The notes beneath the pieces are model-generated. The model was not told the DNA's origin. It searched no databases and saw only the letters and a program-made list of their open reading frames with translations. A DNA stretch of 34,554 nucleotides, from positions 1 through 34,554 of the forward strand of contig JABEVE010000070.1 of assembly GCA_013044035.1 (NCBI GenBank), in the 5' to 3' direction. The DNA comes from Burkholderiales bacterium (GTDB lineage: Bacteria > Pseudomonadota > Gammaproteobacteria > Burkholderiales > Burkholderiaceae_C). The position numbers were made by a program, and so were the translations under genes. How positions within the stretch are numbered: position 1 is the first letter of the stretch; every line of letters starts with the position of its first letter. Shown here in pieces: positions 1 to 8,379 of this stretch.

Positions 1-101
1 ACATACCTCCGTGTAGCTTCCGAAATTCTCCTATTTCGACCCCAAATGCGCCCGCTGAACTCTATTACTTACCTTGGGTCAACTGCGTAGTAAAACCCGA
101 T

Positions 102-617
102 TTAGGCCTTGCGCTCGTAAAGGACGAAGTCGAACGCGGGAAGATTGTCCTGAGCAGGATGCGCAGTACGACTGATTTCGACGAAGGCATCGCGGTCCCA
201 GGCCGGAAAATAGACGTCGCCCTGTGGCTCGGCGTGAACTTCGGTCAGCCACAGTTGTTGTGCGAGAGGAATGGCCTGGCTGTAGATGTCCGCGCCACCG
301 ATGATGAAGACTTCGGGCGCCTCGGTGCAGATGCGCAAGGCGTCCGACAGCGAGGTCGCGGTTTCAGCGCCGGGTGCGATGAAATCGGCGTTGCGACTGA
401 TGACCACGTTGCGCCTGCCCGGCAGTGGTCTGCCGATGGATGCCCAGGTCTTGCGCCCCATCAGGATGGGGTGACCGAGGGTGACGCGCTTGAAATGCGC
501 CAAATCTGCCGGCAGATGCCAGATGAGCGCATGGCCACGCCCGATGACCTGGTTGCGGGCTACTGCCGCGATGATGGCCAGGCGTGGGCCGGAGTTTTGA
601 TGTGAAGGGTGGGGCAC
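102..617 (-). CDS. folA: Dihydrofolate reductase
   Basis: FolA reduces dihydrofolate to tetrahydrofolate with NADPH, regenerating the folate that thymidylate synthase oxidises. The 171-residue product has the family features in order: an N-terminal AIIAAVARNQVIGRG strand and Met20-loop region, the WHLPADLAHFK segment with the substrate-binding acidic position (Asp), the GRKTWASIGRPLPGR cofactor-binding segment, and FIIGGADIYSQ near residue 107. Length matches chromosomal DHFRs (about 160-170 aa). The reading frame begins at a GTG; no good ribosome binding site is visible, and it lies only 9 nt after thyA on the same strand, so it is probably translated from the thyA message. Identification is secure; the exact start is not. 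Confidence 0.95.
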   Translation of the reverse strand: MPHPSHQNSGPRLAIIAAVARNQVIGRGHALIWHLPADLAHFKRVTLGHPILMGRKTWASIGRPLPGRRNVVISRNADFIAPGAETATSLSDALRICTEAPEVFIIGGADIYSQAIPLAQQLWLTEVHAEPQGDVYFPAWDRDAFVEISRTAHPAQDNLPAFDFVLYERKA

Positions 618-626
618 GGTAATTTC

Positions 627-1460
627 TTAGACCGCAACTGAGGCCTTGATCGCAGGGTGATGGCGGTAATCCAGCACCTCAAAGTCTGCCAAGACGTAGT
701 CGAACAGGCTGTCTGGCTTGCGGTGGATGCGCAGTGCAGGCGAGGGGTGGGGCGGGCGCGAAAGCTGCAGGCGCACCTGCTCGAAATGGTTGTGATAGAT
801 GTGGCAATCGCCACCTGTCCAGATAAAGTCGCCGGGCTCCATGTCACATTGTTGCGCAACCATGTGCGTGAGAAGCGCGTAGCTGGCGATGTTGAATGGC
901 ACGCCCAGGAATAAATCCGCACTGCGCTGATAGAGTTGGCAACTGAGTTGCGGTCGACCGCCGGTTTGCGCCGGCGGCCGCACATAGAACTGGAAGAGCA
1001 GATGGCAGGGTGGCAGCGCCATTTCGCCGATCTGGCCGACGTTCCAAGCACTGACGACATGACGGCGTGAATCCGGATTGCGCTTCAAGCCCTCGACGAG
1101 TTGGCTGATCTGGTCGATCCGGCGTCCATCTGGCGCGGGCCATGAACGCCACTGCACGCCATAGACCGGGCCCAGTTCACCGTTCGCATCGGCCCACTCG
1201 TCCCAGATGGTGACGCCATGTTCCTGCAAGAAGCGCACATTGCTGTCTCCGCGCAGAAACCAGAGCAACTCGACGATGATGCTCTTGAGGTGCACTTTCT
1301 TGGTCGTCACCAGGGGAAAGCCCAGGCGCAAATCGAAGCGCAGTTGCGCGCCGAACAGGCTGCGCGCTCCCGTTCCTGTGCGGTCAGCCTTGTCAGCGCC
1401 GCGGCGCATGACCTCGCGCAGTAAGTCTTCATAGGGACTGGGAAGAATGGGATTTGTCAT
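627..1460 (-). CDS. thyA: Thymidylate synthase
   Basis: ThyA makes dTMP from dUMP using methylene-tetrahydrofolate. The 277-residue product carries the DRTGTG motif near residues 27-32, the catalytic motif [13 protein letters not shown] with the nucleophile at about Cys152, the RRHVVSAWN arginine pair that binds phosphate, and the [22 protein letters not shown] segment close to the C terminus (split here for length: [10 protein letters not shown] followed by [11 protein letters not shown]). The ATG at 1458-1460 is chosen because homologs begin just before the PYEDLLREV helix; an upstream in-frame start would add an unconserved tail. It precedes folA in a tight two-gene folate/thymidylate operon, an order common in proteobacteria. 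Confidence 0.96.
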   Translation of the reverse strand: MTNPILPSPYEDLLREVMRRGADKADRTGTGARSLFGAQLRFDLRLGFPLVTTKKVHLKSIIVELLWFLRGDSNVRFLQEHGVTIWDEWADANGELGPVYGVQWRSWPAPDGRRIDQISQLVEGLKRNPDSRRHVVSAWNVGQIGEMALPPCHLLFQFYVRPPAQTGGRPQLSCQLYQRSADLFLGVPFNIASYALLTHMVAQQCDMEPGDFIWTGGDCHIYHNHFEQVRLQLSRPPHPSPALRIHRKPDSLFDYVLADFEVLDYRHHPAIKASVAV

Positions 1461-1654
1461 GATGCTCGGCGTGACGGTGCGCGCAATCCGGGTAGCGCAG
1501 GGTCGCTGCAATCCCTCGGCCAGACTGTGCTCTCGATGGGGTGGATTGTTAGTGTATTCAGGTCGACGGACTGCCTCGAGCCATCACACGGAATCACGGC
1601 ACGATCTAAGATCGAATGGCGCGGTTGTCGCGCTCAGACCCTGTCAGTGCCACC

Positions 1655-2548
1655 ATGATCAATCCCATCCAGCCCAGGCTCGATTTCGTGCAATGTTTGC
1701 ATGCTGGTGGCCTGCATCGCATGGCCTATTGGGAATGGGGCGCACCCGACAATCCCGACGCAGTAATCTGCGTGCATGGCCTGTCCAGGCAGGGGCGGGA
1801 CTTCGATCAACTCGCGCGTTCCTTGCAGCGCCGCTTTCGGGTGATCTGTCCAGACGTGGTGGGCCGCGGCAAGTCGGACTGGCTGGAGCAGCCCATGCTC
1901 TACCAACTGCCGCAGTACGTTGCCGACATGGTGACCCTGTTGGCGCGGCTCAAGGCGCGGCGCGTCTGCTGGGTGGGGACATCCATGGGAGGGCTCATCG
2001 GCATGGGGCTTGCCGGCCTGAAGCGTAGTCCGATCGACGCCTTGGTGCTCAATGACATCGGCCCGTCGATCGCGCCGGGTGGTCTGCAGCGCATCAGCAG
2101 CTACGTCGGCCAACCCAGTGCATTTGCCACCGTGGCCGATGCGGCTGCTTACCTTGCGACCATCTCCGCCGGTTTCGGCCGGCACACCGACGAGGAGTGG
2201 CTGGAGCTCAGTCGTCCGATGGTCGTGCCGCACGAGGGCAACTGGCGCCTGCACTACGACCCCGCCATTCGTGTGCCCATGGCGCAAACCACGCCCGAAG
2301 CCGTAGAAGCGGGTGAAGCGGCACTCTGGGCCTTGTACGACAGCATCGTTGCGCCAACGCTGGTGTTGCGCGGCTCGGATTCAGACATCTTGGAACGGTC
2401 CACAGCACTCGCCATGACCACGCGCGGCCCGAAAGCTAGTCTCATCGAACTGACCGGGGTAGGACACGCGCCAACGCTGGTCCACGCCGACCAGATTGCG
2501 GCCGTCGAGGCCTTTCTCAGCCGACCTCTGGCGGGCCATGTTGCCTGA
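1655..2548 (+). CDS. Alpha/beta hydrolase
   Basis: A 297-residue protein of the alpha/beta-hydrolase fold. The nucleophile elbow GTSMGG places Ser110 as the catalytic serine, Asp242 in VLRGSDSDI is the likely acid and His271 in GVGHAP the base; an HG motif (CVHGLSRQG) near residue 41 fits the oxyanion region. The substrate cannot be named from sequence; esterase, lactonase or C-C hydrolase activities are all possible. The start at 1655 is chosen because the fold begins soon afterwards; an in-frame ATG at 1616 would add 13 residues and neither has a clear ribosome binding site. Its 3' end overlaps the next gene by 11 nt, so the two are likely cotranscribed. The upstream 190 bp separates it from divergent thyA. 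Confidence 0.85.
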   Translation: MINPIQPRLDFVQCLHAGGLHRMAYWEWGAPDNPDAVICVHGLSRQGRDFDQLARSLQRRFRVICPDVVGRGKSDWLEQPMLYQLPQYVADMVTLLARLKARRVCWVGTSMGGLIGMGLAGLKRSPIDALVLNDIGPSIAPGGLQRISSYVGQPSAFATVADAAAYLATISAGFGRHTDEEWLELSRPMVVPHEGNWRLHYDPAIRVPMAQTTPEAVEAGEAALWALYDSIVAPTLVLRGSDSDILERSTALAMTTRGPKASLIELTGVGHAPTLVHADQIAAVEAFLSRPLAGHVA

Positions 2549-4694
2549 TCTTCCCCATGAGTTGGTGCCGTCTGACGCGTCCAGTCCAGGCGCCGCCGGC
2601 GCGGTCCCCGATCTGCAAACCAGGGCGCGGACATTTGCCGCGGCCTTGCTGGGTGGGGTGGAGATGGAAACCGGCGAGCCGGCTTTGCCGCATGCCGATG
2701 GCGCCTGCGGCATCCTGCGTGCCATCGGCGCCGACGTGCAGTCTCAAGCGGCCACCTATCTGAGCCAGGCGGCCACGCAACTTGCGAAGCCTGACGAGCA
2801 ATTGACCAAGGCGTTCGGCCGCGAACTCGCCGTGTTGGCGATGGAAAACCGCAAGCTGGTCGATGTGTTCCGCGTGGCTCGCGGTGTCTCGGAACAGGAG
2901 TCTGCGCAGGACTTGCGCGTGGTCGTGTTGCGTCTGGCTTCGCGCTTGCAATCACTGCGCTACTACGCCGATCATGATCGGCGGCCGACCCGCGCATTCA
3001 CCCGAGAGTCACTGGAGGTCTACGCACCGTTAGCCAACAGGCTGGGCCTATGGTCGATGAAGTGGGAGATTGAAGACATCGCCTTCCGATTCTCCCAGCC
3101 GCAGGCCTACTTCCGCATAGCGCAGTGGCTCGAACAACATGGAACGCAGCGCGAAGCCCTCATCGCCGAAGCGGAGCAGCAATTGCGCCTCGCGCTGGCC
3201 GAGCAGGGCCAAAGCGCGCAGATCAGTGGGCGCAGCAAACATATCTACAGCATCTGGCGCAAGATGCAAGGCAAGTCGCTCGGCATCGATGAAGTGATGG
3301 ATCTGCTGGCGCTCCGCGTCATCGTGCCGTCGGTTGATGCCTGCTATGCCGCGCTCAGCACGGTGCATTCGCTCTGGACGCCGGTCGACACCGAGTACGA
3401 CGACTACATCGCCAAACCCAAACCCAACGGTTACCAATCCCTGCACACCGTGGTTCATGGCCCTGGACATGTGCCCGTCGAAATCCAGATCCGTACCCAT
3501 GAGATGCACGATCATGCCGAACAGGGGGTTGCTGCGCATTGGGCCTACAAGGAAGCTGGTGTGCAAGGCTATCGAGGTCTTGCGGCGGCATCGGAATACG
3601 ACGCCAAGATCGCCTTGGCTCGCCAACTGCTGTCGCTGCAGAGCGAACTGGTTGAGCGCGGGACGCCGGCGCCGAACGATTCAATACGGAGCAGCGCGGC
3701 GGAGTTGTTCGATGATCGCATCTATGTGCTCACGCCTCAGGCCCGCATCGTTGAACTGACCAGTGGCGCGACCCCTGTGGACTTTGCCTACGCCGTGCAT
3801 ACCGACATCGGGCATCGGTGCCGCGGTGCTCGTGTCGATGGTGCGCTCGTTCCCTTGATCACCCCCTTGCGCAGCGGGCAGACGGTGGATGTTGTCGTCG
3901 CAAAGCAAGGCGGTCCCTCGCGAGACTGGCTGAATCCCGAACTCGGCTTTCTGCGAACCCAGCGCGCGCGGGCCAAGGTTCGGGCGTGGTTCAACGCCCA
4001 AGTCATCGAGCAAACCTTGATCACAGGCCGCGCTCAGGTCGAAAAGCTGTTGCAGCGCGAGGGCAAGACTGGCGTGAACCTGCAGGAGTTGGCCGCTGGA
4101 CTCGGATTTCGTAGTCCCGAGCAGCTGTTCGAGCGGGTGGGCAGCGATGCTCTGCCTCTGCGTCAAATTGAAATTCAACTGCGAGGACAGGCCACAAGCC
4201 CTCCGACCGAAGCCGGGATCGAACTTCCGCTCAAGCCCCCCAAGCCTCAGCGACAGGCGGGCGTGCTGGTAGTCGGCGTCGATGCCTTGCTCACGCAACT
4301 CGCCAAATGCTGCAAACCAGCGCCACCCGATCCGATTTGCGGCTTCGTCACACGCGGGCGCGGTGTCTCGGTGCACCGGGGCGATTGCCCGAATGCACGC
4401 AACCTCGCTCACCAGCATCCCGAGCGCGTCATTCCCGTCACCTGGGGAACGCGCAGTGAGGCCATCTATCCGGTGGATTTGATCGTCGAGGCGGCGGACC
4501 GGCAGGGCTTGCTGCGTGACATTTCCGAAGTGTTCTCGAAAGAAAAAATCAATGTCATCGGTGTACAGACCCAGAGCCGTGGTGATGCTGCGCACATGTT
4601 GTTCACGGTGGAATTGCCGGGGCTTGAGGGTTTGCCACATGCCCTCGGCATGTTGCGGGACGTCAAAGGCGTACGCCAAGCAGTCCGACGTTGA
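2538..4694 (+). CDS. relA: RelA-type (p)ppGpp synthetase
   Basis: A 718-residue long RelA/SpoT homolog. Domains in order: a degenerate N-terminal hydrolase-like domain without the HD metal motif, the synthetase domain (about residues 230-360) with EYDDYIAKPKPNGYQS at 286 onward, a TGS domain from about 394 (RIYVLTPQARIVELTSGATP), a cysteine-rich zinc-finger region with Cys-Cys at about 591-592 plus later cysteines, and a C-terminal ACT domain from about 642. The acidic ExDD signature in the synthetase site, in place of RxKD, is the mark of monofunctional RelA enzymes in beta/gammaproteobacteria, so this should be a ribosome-activated stringent-response synthetase. It overlaps the hydrolase gene and is followed by tRNA-Val. 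Confidence 0.95.
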   Translation: MLPDLPHELVPSDASSPGAAGAVPDLQTRARTFAAALLGGVEMETGEPALPHADGACGILRAIGADVQSQAATYLSQAATQLAKPDEQLTKAFGRELAVLAMENRKLVDVFRVARGVSEQESAQDLRVVVLRLASRLQSLRYYADHDRRPTRAFTRESLEVYAPLANRLGLWSMKWEIEDIAFRFSQPQAYFRIAQWLEQHGTQREALIAEAEQQLRLALAEQGQSAQISGRSKHIYSIWRKMQGKSLGIDEVMDLLALRVIVPSVDACYAALSTVHSLWTPVDTEYDDYIAKPKPNGYQSLHTVVHGPGHVPVEIQIRTHEMHDHAEQGVAAHWAYKEAGVQGYRGLAAASEYDAKIALARQLLSLQSELVERGTPAPNDSIRSSAAELFDDRIYVLTPQARIVELTSGATPVDFAYAVHTDIGHRCRGARVDGALVPLITPLRSGQTVDVVVAKQGGPSRDWLNPELGFLRTQRARAKVRAWFNAQVIEQTLITGRAQVEKLLQREGKTGVNLQELAAGLGFRSPEQLFERVGSDALPLRQIEIQLRGQATSPPTEAGIELPLKPPKPQRQAGVLVVGVDALLTQLAKCCKPAPPDPICGFVTRGRGVSVHRGDCPNARNLAHQHPERVIPVTWGTRSEAIYPVDLIVEAADRQGLLRDISEVFSKEKINVIGVQTQSRGDAAHMLFTVELPGLEGLPHALGMLRDVKGVRQAVRR

Positions 4695-4723
4695 AGTCGC
4701 TCATGCTAAGATTTTGGGTTACC

Positions 4724-4800
<77 letters not shown>

Positions 4801-4817
4801 GACCAGTGTGCGCCCCT

Positions 4818-4904
4818 GTGCGCAGAAGTGCAAAAACCCCTAGGAATTCAACAACCTAGGGGTTTTTTCTTGTCTGGGACGTGCGCAGGCGTGCGCAGAA
4901 ATGC
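4818..4904. repeat. Pair of 14-bp direct repeats flanking the terminator
   Basis: GTGCGCAGAAGTGC at 4818-4831 and GTGCGCAGAAATGC at 4891-4904 differ at one position and flank the terminator; another GTGCGCAGG sits at 4881. They lie between the tRNA and the integrase, where recombinase or directionality-factor sites are expected. Their function is an inference. Confidence 0.55.
4832..4867 (+). terminator. Rho-independent terminator after tRNA-Val
   Basis: A perfect 13-bp inverted repeat AAAAACCCCTAGG / CCTAGGGGTTTTT with a 10-nt loop (AATTCAACAA), followed by a T run. It lies 32 nt after the tRNA and would end its transcript, insulating the integrase region. The A-tract on the other side makes it potentially bidirectional. 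Confidence 0.9.
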
Positions 4905-4922
4905 GTGGACAGCCGCGACAAG

Positions 4923-4986
4923 TTGACGGTATCTTTGACGGTATATCGGATCCCGACAGGGCAGATACCGTCAAAAATACCGTCAA
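4923..4986. repeat. 22-bp inverted repeats built from tandem TTGACGGTAT units, upstream of integrase
   Basis: The left arm 4923-4944 consists of TTGACGGTAT, two bases, then TGACGGTAT again; the right arm 4965-4986 is its reverse complement with one mismatch, across a 20-bp spacer. This gives four copies of GACGGTAT in 64 bp. The array ends 13 bp before the integrase start codon. Its symmetry fits arm-type integrase binding sites or an operator for the integrase gene; if transcribed it would also form a long hairpin over the leader of int. Confidence 0.75.
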
Positions 4987-4999
4987 CCAGCACACAGGC

Positions 5000-6205
5000 A
5001 TGGCACTGACACTCGCTCAGATCAAAGCCGAGAAGCCGTCGGACAAACCTATCAAACTGTCCGATGAGCATGGCATGTATTTGCTCGTCAACCAGTCAGG
5101 CAAATACTGGCGCTTCGACTACAGGTTCGCGGGTAAACGCAAAACGATGTCCATCGGTGTATTTCCAGTCGTTGGGCTGGCACAGGCAAGGCATGCCTTG
5201 TATGAAGCACGAGCGAAGTTGGCTGCGGGTGAGGACCCTATGGGCGAAAAGAAATCCGCTGCGGCCACAGCCGAGAAAAAGAACGCCTGCGATTTTGAAT
5301 CAACGGCTAGGGAGTGGATCAAGAGCAAGAAAGAAACGTGGGTGCCGGAACACGAGTCGCGCGTGCGCCGATCACTGGAGAATTGGGTCTTCCCTTGGCT
5401 TGGATTCAAGCCGGTCGGGGAGATCAATGCGGTCGACCTGCTATCGGTAGCGCGGCGCATCGAGGGTGCAGGAAGGCTCGAAACAGCGCACCGCGTTGTA
5501 TCGGTCTGCGGCCAGGTCTTCCGGTATGCCATAGCCTGCGGGAAGGCGCGCCACAACCCGTCTCCGGACTTGCGAGGTGCTCTGAAGCCCTACAAATCCA
5601 AGCCAAGACCCGCCTTCACTTCAAGAGATCGGCTGGCTGACGTCCTTTGTGCCATCGAAGACTACGCCGGAAATTACCAGACCCGCCTGGCCTTGAGGAT
5701 GCTGCCTATGGTCTTCGTCCGGCCCAAGGAAATTCGGCTGATGCAGTGGGGAGAGATTGATCTGGATGACGGAATTTGGTCAGTCCCAGGCAACAAAATG
5801 AAGGGAGGATTGCCACATATGGTGCCGCTGTCGCGCCAGGCGGTCCAGCTTCTTCAAGAGATCAAGCCGCTGTCTGGAGTGTCAGGAGAGGCCGGGTTTG
5901 TATTTCCTGGCGTGCGCGACAAAAGACGTCCACTCAGCAACATGACACTCAACGCGGCGCTGCGACGGCTCGGATTCAGTACGCAAGATGAGATCACATC
6001 ACACGGGTTTCGCACGGTGGCATCAACATTCCTGCACGAGATGGGTTTCCCGCCTGATGTTATCGAGACACAGCTCGCACACAAAATCGGGGGGGTTCGT
6101 GGGGTCTATATGCGCAGTCAGTACCTGGATCAGCGCAAAGCCATGATGCAGTCGTGGGCAGATTTTCTGGATACTGTCAAGAACAGCGAGCGCAAGCCTG
6201 CTTAG
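5000..6205 (+). CDS. Tyrosine integrase (tRNA-Val-associated island)
   Basis: A 401-residue phage/island-type tyrosine recombinase. An N-terminal arm-binding DUF4102-like region (LSDEHGMYLLVNQSGKYWRF, about 20-40) is followed by a core-binding SAM-like domain (about 100-200) and a catalytic domain with Arg241 in VRPKEIR, His335-x-x-Arg338 in TSHGFRTVAS, His361 in QLAHK and nucleophile Tyr370 in GVYMRSQYL. All catalytic residues are present, so it may be active. The ATG at 5000 is preferred over an upstream in-frame ATG at 4901 because that stretch is the repeat array. It points away from the tRNA and its 3' end overlaps the convergent AlpA-like gene by 29 nt. Confidence 0.93.
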   Translation: MALTLAQIKAEKPSDKPIKLSDEHGMYLLVNQSGKYWRFDYRFAGKRKTMSIGVFPVVGLAQARHALYEARAKLAAGEDPMGEKKSAAATAEKKNACDFESTAREWIKSKKETWVPEHESRVRRSLENWVFPWLGFKPVGEINAVDLLSVARRIEGAGRLETAHRVVSVCGQVFRYAIACGKARHNPSPDLRGALKPYKSKPRPAFTSRDRLADVLCAIEDYAGNYQTRLALRMLPMVFVRPKEIRLMQWGEIDLDDGIWSVPGNKMKGGLPHMVPLSRQAVQLLQEIKPLSGVSGEAGFVFPGVRDKRRPLSNMTLNAALRRLGFSTQDEITSHGFRTVASTFLHEMGFPPDVIETQLAHKIGGVRGVYMRSQYLDQRKAMMQSWADFLDTVKNSERKPA

Positions 6206-6434
6206 CTTCCGCTGCGTCAAGCCATGAGCGCACTTTCTGGCGGCGCCAACGGCTGGCGACTCCAATTTTCACTGGCGACGGAAAATCGTCCTCGCGAATC
6301 AACTGGTAGATCTTCGAACGAGACAGGCGCATGAGTTCCTGAAGATCTTCGATGCTCAGCAACTCAATGTCGAGGTTCCGCCCTGGAGTGCTTGCGTGTG
6401 TTTGTGCGTCCATAGGTGTATTGAATCTCGACAT
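6177..6434 (-). CDS. AlpA-family helix-turn-helix regulator
   Basis: A short (about 85 aa) MerR/AlpA-type DNA-binding protein. The core LLSIEDLQELMRLSRSKIYQ, followed by FPSPVKIGVASRWRRQKVRSW, is the classic AlpA winged-helix layout in which a recognition helix precedes a wing with a conserved arginine. AlpA proteins of P4-like elements control integrase or excision genes and their genes usually lie beside int, as here (convergent, overlapping 29 nt). The start is uncertain: ATG codons at 6434 and 6413 are both possible and neither has a proper ribosome binding site. Confidence 0.85.
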   Translation of the reverse strand: MSRFNTPMDAQTHASTPGRNLDIELLSIEDLQELMRLSRSKIYQLIREDDFPSPVKIGVASRWRRQKVRSWLDAAEAKQACARCS

Positions 6435-6558
6435 ACTCCAGAAATCCGGCCAAAAAAGTGGCGAAACATGCAAGCTCTTGGAACTGACATCCTTCCCCGC
6501 CATGAAGGGAGTGGATTGTTGGCGCCGACCGCGAATACTGAGCCAGGTGAACAACCTA

Positions 6559-6584
6559 CTCTGCTGCCTTTTTGTGCAGCAGAG
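6559..6584. repeat. Hairpin upstream of istA remnant
   Basis: CTCTGCTGC and GCAGCAGAG form a perfect 9-bp stem around the 8-nt loop CTTTTTGT. It is 18 nt before the start codon of the istA remnant. It may belong to the leader or the left end of the older IS21 copy. Confidence 0.5.
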
Positions 6585-6601
6585 GAAGAGGAGTCATCAC
6601 C

Positions 6602-6752
6602 ATGGACATGATTGGCAGGATCCGGCGTTTACACAGCCGGCGCAACAAATCGGAGCGCGAGATTTCGCGCATGACGATGCTGTCGCGCAACACGGTTGCG
6701 AAGTGGCTGCACGGCGAGGTCGATGGCCCGCCGAAGTACCGGCGCGGCGATC
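6602..6752 (+). pseudogene. istA 5' remnant of an older IS21-family element
   Basis: The first 50 codons of an IS21-family transposase remain: MDMIGRIRRLHSRRNKSERE, then ISRMTMLSRNTVAKWL (helix-turn-helix), then a KYRRG segment. This is the usual start of IstA proteins, which run to about 500 residues. The frame then enters the terminal repeats of a different IS21-family element at 6753 and ends at 6835 without further similarity. The catalytic part of this older copy is not found next to the newer element, so it was lost by deletion or rearrangement. Confidence 0.8.
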
Positions 6753-8359
6753 TGCTCCCCGATGGCCACCCAAATTCCCCCATCTGTGGCCACCTCAAAT
6801 TCCCCCACCCTGGCCACGGCGCGATGAGGCGCTGAAGCCGGCGATTTCGCCGGCGGCCTGAGGTCTGGCAGGACGTTACTTTCTCCCCCTCACCGCAGGG
6901 GGGCAAGGAGTGAACGTCTTGAAGCCGCATTTGCAAACGACGATCTGGACGCTGCTGAGGAACGACACCAGCCAGCACGAGATCGCCCGCGTGACGGGGA
7001 TCGATCGCAAGACGATCCGTGCCTACGCGAAGCGCTTTGCCGCCGCCGAAGCGGCAAACTCCCCCAGGGCGGCCACCGACTCGCCAGGGCGAACTGCTCC
7101 ACCCCGGCCACCGGCTCCGGCGGCCACCTCGGTATCGGCCTGCGAGCCGCACCGGGCCTTCATCGAGGCGCAGTTGCGACTGCAGCGCAACGCCACGGCG
7201 ATCTACCAGGACCTGGTCGACCAGGTCGCCTTCGCCGGCGCCTACAACTCGGTCAAGCGCTTCTGCGCCCGCCTGCGCCGCAAGGAGCCGGAGCAGTTCG
7301 ACCGCCTGAGCTTCCAGCCCGGCGAGGAGATGCAGGTCGACTACGGCGAGGGCGCCCCCACGCTCGTGCCCGGCACCGACCGCTATCGCAAGCCCAGGCT
7401 GTTCGTGGCCACGCTGCGCTACTCGCGCAGCAGCTTTCGGCGCGTCGTGTGGAAGTCCAGCCAGCAGGTCTGGGCCGAGCTGCATGAGCAGGCCTGGAGA
7501 TACTTCGGCGGCTCGTGCCACTACGTCGTGCTCGACAACCTGAAGGAAGGCGTGCTCAAGCCCGACCTGTACGAGCCTCGGCTCAACGCGGTGTACGCGG
7601 CGACGCTGGCCCATTACAGCGTCGTCGCCGACCCGGCCCGCGTGCGCGACCCCAACCGCAAAGGGACGGTCGAGAACGCGATCGGCCACACCCAGGCCAC
7701 GGCCTTGAAGGGTCTCGACGACAGACTGAGCCTGGCCGACTTCGATTGGCGCTTCAACCCCAAGCTGCCGCGCCAAGCTTGCTTCGCGTTGCACGCGCTG
7801 AAGTTTATCGGCGAAGGCGCCAACGCGATGATCATCGGCAGGCCAGGTACCGGCAAAAGCCATGTCGCCAAGGCCGTGGCCTACCAGGCCACGCTGCAGG
7901 GCTTTGATGTGCGCTATGTCGAGGCCGACACCGAGTTCGCCAAGTTCGCTCTGGGCAGCGCCGCCGAGCAGGCCGCACTGCTGCGCGCCTACGTCGAACC
8001 CGATCTGCTCGTCCTCGACGATCTGTTCCTGGCCCGCCGCATCCGCGACGCCGCCGCCGAACTGCTGCAGACCGTCGTGCATCAGCGCTACAAACATCGC
8101 CGCTCCATCGTCGTCACCTCCAACCGCGTCGTGCAGGACTGGGGCAAATACCTCGGCGACGCCACCATGGCCACCACCATCCTCGACCGGCTGATGCACC
8201 GCGCAGCCATGCTGGAGTTCGAAGGCAAGAGCTACAGGCTCAAAGAAGCAGCCGCACGCATCGCCCTCAACACCACCGCCGACGCATAATCAACCCGTCC
8301 TGCACTGGGGGAGTTTGGGTGGCCACGGGTGGGAGAATTTGAAGTGGCCATCGGGGGCA
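6753..8359 (+). mobile_element. IS21-family insertion element, internally deleted (about 1.6 kb)
   Basis: The left end begins TGCTCCCCGATGGCCAC and the right end, read on the minus strand, TGCCCCCGATGGCCAC. Both ends carry further copies of the unit TGGCCAC-N2-AAATTC-CCCA (left at 6763 and 6787; right within about 8320-8350), the multiple-terminal-repeat design of IS21 elements, and the element starts with TG and ends with CA. IS21 elements are about 2-2.5 kb; this one is about 1.6 kb because istA and istB have been joined by deletion. No target-site duplication is apparent: the flanks (GCGATC left, AACCAA right) differ, which suggests rearrangement after insertion. Confidence 0.85.
6910..8289 (+). 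CDS. Fused IstA-IstB transposition protein (IS21 family)
   Basis: One 459-codon frame joins two normally separate proteins. Residues 1 to about 267 are IstA: an N-terminal helix-turn-helix (ARVTGIDRKTIRAYAKRF), then a DDE integrase core with Asp144 (MQVDYGEG), Asp209 (VVLDNLKEG) and Glu255 (GTVENAIG). From about residue 268 the sequence is IstB, an AAA+ helper ATPase with Walker A GRPGTGKS at 310-317, Walker B LLVLDDL and the usual TTILDRLMHRAAMLEFEGKS end. The C-terminal third of IstA and the first part of IstB are missing, without loss of frame. A GTG start follows a GGGGGCAAGGAG ribosome binding site. Whether the fusion still works in transposition is unknown; it may be an inactive deletion derivative. 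Confidence 0.85.
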   Translation: MNVLKPHLQTTIWTLLRNDTSQHEIARVTGIDRKTIRAYAKRFAAAEAANSPRAATDSPGRTAPPRPPAPAATSVSACEPHRAFIEAQLRLQRNATAIYQDLVDQVAFAGAYNSVKRFCARLRRKEPEQFDRLSFQPGEEMQVDYGEGAPTLVPGTDRYRKPRLFVATLRYSRSSFRRVVWKSSQQVWAELHEQAWRYFGGSCHYVVLDNLKEGVLKPDLYEPRLNAVYAATLAHYSVVADPARVRDPNRKGTVENAIGHTQATALKGLDDRLSLADFDWRFNPKLPRQACFALHALKFIGEGANAMIIGRPGTGKSHVAKAVAYQATLQGFDVRYVEADTEFAKFALGSAAEQAALLRAYVEPDLLVLDDLFLARRIRDAAAELLQTVVHQRYKHRRSIVVTSNRVVQDWGKYLGDATMATTILDRLMHRAAMLEFEGKSYRLKEAAARIALNTTADA

Positions 8360-8379
8360 AACCAAACACCCAAGTCTTG

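Noticed and set aside
3681-4679. 332-codon minus-strand frame
   Set aside because: It lies fully antisense to the well-supported relA gene and has no recognisable motif.
6556-8199. Long 547-codon open frame on the minus strand
   Set aside because: It is antisense to the IstA-IstB fusion, which has clear domains; GC-rich codon bias creates the long shadow frame.
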